This document shows positions 20,202 through 24,254 of a stretch of 24,254 nt of DNA, piece by piece. The notes beneath the pieces are model-generated. The model made no database searches. It was not told the origin of the DNA and was given only the letters and a program-made list of their open reading frames with translations. The first letter of the stretch is position 1; every line of letters starts with the position of its first letter. Position numbers and translations under genes: made by a program. Source of the stretch: Acanthaster planci (lineage: Eukaryota; Echinodermata; Asteroidea; Valvatida; Acanthasteridae); the NCBI RefSeq assembly GCF_001949145.1, contig NW_019091375.1, forward strand, positions 2,915,496 to 2,939,749, written 5' to 3'.

Positions 20202-20351
20202 CCGCCGGGCTACGTCCCCTCCTTCCCGGGTAACGCTCCCGTATCTCTGTCATGACTTGCTTCATCCAGTGATCCGGGTTATCAGGATCAGGTTTCGGTG
20301 GGGGACCGAAGTAGCATGTCCTCGCTGTGCCCTCCACACCACTCAAGAACT
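20202..20351 (-). CDS. gene A exon 2: 49-codon N-terminal module
   Basis: The acceptor is CTTTGTATCTAAG and the donor CGG|GTAAGT. The exon is 150 nt, phase 1 at both ends, so it could be shuffled or skipped without breaking the frame. It encodes FLSGVEGTARTCYFGPPP, an acidic-proline stretch KPDPDNPDHW, then a short amphipathic segment MKQVMTEIRERYPG and a basic end RRGRSPA. I recognise no known domain. The 38/49 identity with gene B exon 2 shows that the sequence is under constraint. RRGR is a minimal R-x-x-R proprotein-convertase-type site, so the module could be a propeptide; this is inference, and gene B lacks the site. C28 is the only cysteine here and has no obvious partner. A start at the AG nearer GGTGTGG would put the exon in the wrong phase, so the upstream AG was chosen. 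Confidence 0.9.
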
Positions 20352-21217
20352 CTTAGATACAAAGACATATACTTATATTTGATATCATGATGACTTCGGT
20401 GAGAGACAGCATGGCTATATTTGGTCTTGTGGTTCAAATGTCCGTTTCAGATTATTTGCAATTGACGTTAAACACGTCCCCACCAAGCTCTGTATGTTTC
20501 ATCCCACTCATGCAATAACCATAACAATTGAAATCATTGGAATTGCTTGGTCAGTAAAGTTTGAATGGTTCACGGCGTGGTTCAAGCTTTCACAGTGCCT
20601 TTACAAAAGGTAAGAACCAATTGACATGGCACTCTTTCACTCAAAACAAATGTCGGCATTCTATCCCTTGCTGGATTTCGGGAAAGTTGCTGACAGCTCC
20701 AAATATTCTGGCATTTCTCTGACTTGTGAAAGCTGATTAAAACCCGATAATTGTCGTAAATACCTCCAGTTGACATGTTATGCATAAAAATAGATTCTTA
20801 TTTCATCACCGTTTTATTCTAGCAGTGACAAAAGTCACCAGATAGAACGACTTTTCCCACCAGCATGGTCGTTGTGGGCGGGCTAAAAACGGATGAGGCA
20901 AGGAGTCAATGAGCCTAGCAAAACCATCGACTGAAAAGATTGGAATTATAGGCAAGGTATTATTGTAAAGCAAATGCTTTACCCAGTAATCACCCAGTTT
21001 AAGAAAATGAAACGTGCACATTTCTGAGGCTGGATGGAACTAAAAGAAGGAATCAAATGATAAAAAATCGGCATGACCAAAACAATGATGTTACAGAATA
21101 TTATTTGCCGAAAGTTAATGTCAAAAGAATACAGATGATTTCTGTTTAGAAAAAAAAGTCATCACAACATGGAGAGAAAACACATTAGGTTTCAATATGA
21201 AAGGATGAAAACCCTAC
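20352..21217 (-). other. gene A intron 1
   Basis: An intron of 866 bp with donor GTAGGG at 21217-21212 and acceptor CTAAG ending at 20352. The minus frames 20785-20582 and 21021-20806 inside it have no domain or splice support. Confidence 0.8.
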
Positions 21218-21263
21218 CTGTCAGTGTAGACACGATCAGCACCAACATTGCAGCTCCGCCCAT
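21218..21263 (-). CDS. gene A exon 1: start codon and signal peptide
   Basis: The ATG at 21263-21261 opens MGGAAMLVLIVSTLT, then one base before the donor ACAG|GTAGGG (phase 1). The hydrophobic core AMLVLIVSTL is a typical signal-peptide h-region, and cleavage probably falls within the first residues of exon 2. The exon is 46 nt, identical in length and phase to gene B exon 1. Joining to exon 2 makes GAG (Glu). Upstream on minus, the sequence CAGTAACATCTGAAGAA holds an in-frame stop (TAA/TGA) before the ATG, supporting this start. The whole protein is 232 residues: signal peptide, module, then a discoidin domain at residues 79-229. By family analogy it is a secreted carbohydrate- or lipid-binding protein; the ligand cannot be inferred. 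Confidence 0.88.
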
Positions 21264-21365
21264 TTCTTCAGATGTTACTGAATTTGAAGCACAAACAGTC
21301 GCTCGTTTTTCCTATATTGTCTTTTCTCGATCAAACCATTAAACCCTATCTGCGCAGGCAGCTCA

Positions 21366-21378
21366 GATATAAATAAAT
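21366..21378 (-). promoter_or_regulatory. possible TATA-like element of gene A
   Basis: Minus reads ATTTATTTATATC about 105-115 nt upstream of the gene A start codon, at a distance compatible with a short 5' UTR. It is AT-rich and not a clean TATAAA on the minus strand, so support is weak. Confidence 0.2.
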
Positions 21379-22637
21379 TTTTAGCAGCAACGGGTGGGTC
21401 TGCTGCTCGCATTTATCTCTTTCTCTCAAACCCATATATGTTCATGCCATAGATACAATGTTCATTACAAGTGCGCATGAGCACTTCAATTTCAAACCAA
21501 CAACAACAGTTATTCGTGCAAGCAGACGACATTATAGCGTTGAATTTTTTAATGACTGACGTATAAAATACCTTAATGTAGAAGCATAAATAACTTTTGG
21601 GAGGATCTAAACACGGCACCACGAACAACACACGGTTTTCCTGCATAAGTGAGATTTTTAAATAATGGTAAATCTCAGAACAGTATGAAAAGGTGGATTT
21701 TATGGACCCTTTCTAACAAAAAAAATCGAAATTGCAAAATTTCGCACTAATTTCATCAATTGTTTTTAATACAAAAGACATTCTCATAAAAATCAAGCTG
21801 GAAATTAAAGATTCAACTTTGATGCATTGGTTTTAGGCATTTATTTTGAATCCGCTGGACAACATTTTTATTAATTAGGTCATTTTAAATCACCCCAATA
21901 TCGTATCGATCCAATGGTGCACGAAATTTCAAAGCCATTTTGTATCCATTTTTATTAGCAAAATAGTATATCCAATAAGAGGATGATGATTTTCTGTTAT
22001 ATTGTACCGATTTGGTAGGCACTGATACCATTTCACAATGTACATGTAGAATCGTTACATTACTGGCATTTCCTGTTCATCACTTCTGCTGCTGTGGACA
22101 CAGACCAGTGCGGTACCGAGACGTCAAAGTCGTTGAGTCCGCCCCAGCACACAATTGTATATGTCACGCGTTCACATGTACACAGGCATACAAGACTGGA
22201 TTTGACCTGTGACTCGCCGTTACAAGAATATTACTCAAACGTTTCCCTTACAAGAGCACGGTGCAAAGGTATCCCCTCTTTGAAAAAGCATTAATTCCTG
22301 ACTGTAAGGATTAAGTTTTATTAGGACATACGTGACGTATTCTTCCATTACAAAATGTCTGGATTCACAGGATTTGGCGCAAAAATTTGAACGCTTTTTA
22401 CAACAATTTATATCCGGCGGATTCCTGTTTGTTTTATTGTAGTCACTTAATTAAAACAGTCTTCTAGTTTATCTGAATCTAGTTTTTATAACCGGAAAAA
22501 CATATATTGAATAGATATTGATTAAATTTTGCAACCATCAAATTTTTCAGGTGAAAATAAATAGTTTGGGGTTATTTAAAACCACATTTTCAATACGTTT
22601 TCTGAGGCAGGAAACAAAATTAGTGCTACCGAAAAAT
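21379..22637. other. intergenic, no recognisable gene
   Basis: Upstream of gene A. Short frames (minus 21646-21413, plus 22012-22212) have no domain. No repeated words shared with the families above were seen. Confidence 0.4.
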
Positions 22638-22728
22638 AAAACGATTAATGCAATTTGAATTTGTCATGAAACTTTTCATTATAATATAATGACAGTTTCA
22701 TTACAAATCAAAGTTGCATTAATCGTTT
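22638..22728. repeat. 91-bp MITE-like hairpin
   Basis: Arms 22638-22672 and 22694-22728 pair at 31 of 35 positions (outer ends AAACGATTAATGCAA and TTGCATTAATCGTTT). The 21-base centre itself folds (CATTAT/ATAATG). It may be a miniature element or a small-RNA hairpin; no target duplication is obvious. Confidence 0.8.
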
Positions 22729-23829
22729 CCTGGAAATTTATTAACAAAGATGACGCCTCGTTTTGCAATCACGTCGCAGACATAGCCTGTTGCTATACCG
22801 TTGTTAAGTGCAAATATTGCGCGTGCGTACTTTGGTAATGAGCGTCATGAACATACGTCAACCACCCTGCATTCCGTTGCGTAGAGGCAACTTAACAGGT
22901 TGCAGGCATTGCATGGTAACCATGTCAGGAGAGATAGGCCTACCTAGACAACAGGGATTAATGGGTTCAAGTCTACATCGTGGATCCATTGCTGTGATCA
23001 GTGAAGTGTGACAACCATAGGCCTGTCTGTTTTGCACGAGAATTGCGATCCAGATCCTCGTAATTCCAGAGTAGCATCCATTAATTATTAAACCTTCCAG
23101 TATAAATGGCAGCAAATACCCAAAGCTACACTGACTTAGTTTTTGCGAAGCATGAATGTTTTCACAAAGAAACGAAGCCATATTCTTGAATGCATTAGCA
23201 TCAAAACTGTACACCAAAGACGGTGGCCATTGGGTACCGAATTTCAATGTCCCAATTCGCAATTACTTGCAGTCACGTGGTTCAAAGGGGGCTGATGAGA
23301 GAACTGTGGTGTTACTATGATCAAATATCTTAGGGGGCACAAGGCAAGGTTGAACACATTTGCAACGAGGCATGCATATTATTATACTCTGTGTACGTAC
23401 ATTCCAACTTTTCAAATGATGGGTACCCAGGGGTACTTTTACGTGCCCCTGCCCCCAGCCACTGCGTGACGGAATTAAGGGGAAGGGGTCCCCAAAAGAG
23501 GATATTTAAAAACGGGAGGAAGAGGGTTGATGACGGAAGGGGGCAGAGTTTCGTCTATTATTATCTTGTGGCCCAGGTCTCATGAAACATTTTTTTTTAA
23601 ATTCAACTTTTATGCACAAATTTTGCATGCAATGCAAAAATAATAAAAAATAATATTCCATTCTTATTAATATTAATTATTTTACTCAGTCCTAACTGAC
23701 CATTAACGGGTTTGTTCTCAAGTACACAGAGGCCTATGTGAAGGCCTATTGTTTACATCTCCCTGTTGCTGTCATTGTTTAAATTTTTAGGACGCCTGGA
23801 AGAGTTGTGACACGTGGCTACACGGTGTA
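22729..23829. other. intergenic; one unrecognised 134-codon frame
   Basis: The minus frame 23262-22858 has 134 codons, a mixed composition with nine cysteines and no recognised domain; it lacks clear splice sites, so it is not called as a gene. A G-rich segment near 23425-23560 loosely resembles block one of the dispersed repeat. Nothing else is seen. Confidence 0.35.
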
Positions 23830-24254
23830 ATTGTGGCAAATGCTGACCAAAAAAGTCAGGTTTTATACAGGCTGTATTATAGTGGTTGATATGGTTCAAA
23901 AGACTAAACTACTTGGTTAAGTTTAGTTATAAATAATCAAACATTTAATCCGTCGATCCAACATCCTAAATTACATTGCTTTTGTCACTACAGACATGAA
24001 ATACTTTAATAATTACTGCACGGGAAATTACCTGCATAATTGGAAAACTAGATCGAGATTAGAAAACTAGATTACAAGACTACGAGTGTGCCTTCAATGT
24101 AGATTTTAGATATAAAATGAAGTGGCACTCTAAGGAAGTTGTGCGCTTATTTTTTTCAAAAGTAAATCATTTGATTAACTAAAAAACAGGGATCTTGAAA
24201 GTGCGCTCTATTTTGTACAAACACAAAAGCCTCTTTTACCAATTCATGTGCACA
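23830..24254. repeat. dispersed repeat, copy 3, running off the right edge
   Basis: The order GTGGCAAATGCTGA, CAGGCTGTATTATAGTGG, CTACTTGGTTAA, ATAAATAATCAAACA, then TCTTGAAAGTGCG, TTTTGTACAAACACAAA and TTCATGTGC follows block two of the copy at 14339-14672. Substitutions and indels are frequent. Confidence 0.65.

Noticed and set aside
20330-20345. Alternative acceptor for gene A exon 2 (AG before TGGTGTGG)
   Set aside because: It would give phase 2, which does not match the phase-1 donor of exon 1. The AG six or more bases upstream has a better pyrimidine tract, and both paralogues use the equivalent position.
1-24254. CRISPR arrays, tRNA or rRNA genes, bacterial operons
   Set aside because: No regularly spaced repeat-spacer structure, no cloverleaf with recognisable A and B boxes and no rRNA sequence were seen; the DNA is eukaryotic in organisation.

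Overview
This looks like non-coding-rich nuclear DNA from a metazoan, probably a marine invertebrate. The signs are low gene density, spliced exons with GT/AG borders and matching intron phases, many miniature inverted-repeat elements, LINE-like 3' ends, microsatellites and minisatellites, and two isolated N bases (8433, 17612) typical of a draft eukaryotic assembly. I could not fix the phylum from sequence alone.

The main result is a five-exon gene on the minus strand (gene A, coding exons between 21263 and 14913). It reads as a 232-residue secreted protein: a signal peptide, an unrecognised 49-codon module, then one complete F5/8 type C (discoidin) domain ending in a TRFELVGC-like terminal-cysteine signature just before the stop. 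All four splice junctions join in frame (phases 1, 1, 2, 0), and an AATAAA follows the stop. A second copy (gene B) is present to the left: its signal-peptide exon (4716-4671) and module exon (3359-3210) have the same exon lengths (46 and 150 nt) and phases as gene A. Its discoidin exons should lie beyond the left edge. So the window holds part of a tandem family of small secreted discoidin proteins, all transcribed right to left.

Layout: 1-120 GC-rich minisatellite; 740-1640 diverged tandem array carrying a CACGTG / TGACGTCA site pair at constant spacing; 2919-3139 TA-flanked MITE; 3210-4716 5' part of gene B; 4717-8410 mostly featureless AT-rich DNA; 8411-9290 LINE-like 3' end sitting between (TC)n tracts; 9428-10302 Harbinger-like non-autonomous element; 11036-11280 foldback element; 11690-11887 21-bp minisatellite; 12000-12516 broken C2H2 zinc-finger reading frame; about 14050-14700 dispersed repeat; 14813-21263 gene A, whose introns hold a LINE-like 3' end, a 62-bp near-perfect hairpin, a second copy of the CACGTG/TGACGTCA array and a related repeat with doubled TGACGTCA sites; 21264-24254 intergenic DNA with a MITE-like hairpin and another copy of the dispersed repeat.

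Most open frames in the window are AT-rich chance frames or repeat artefacts and are not called.
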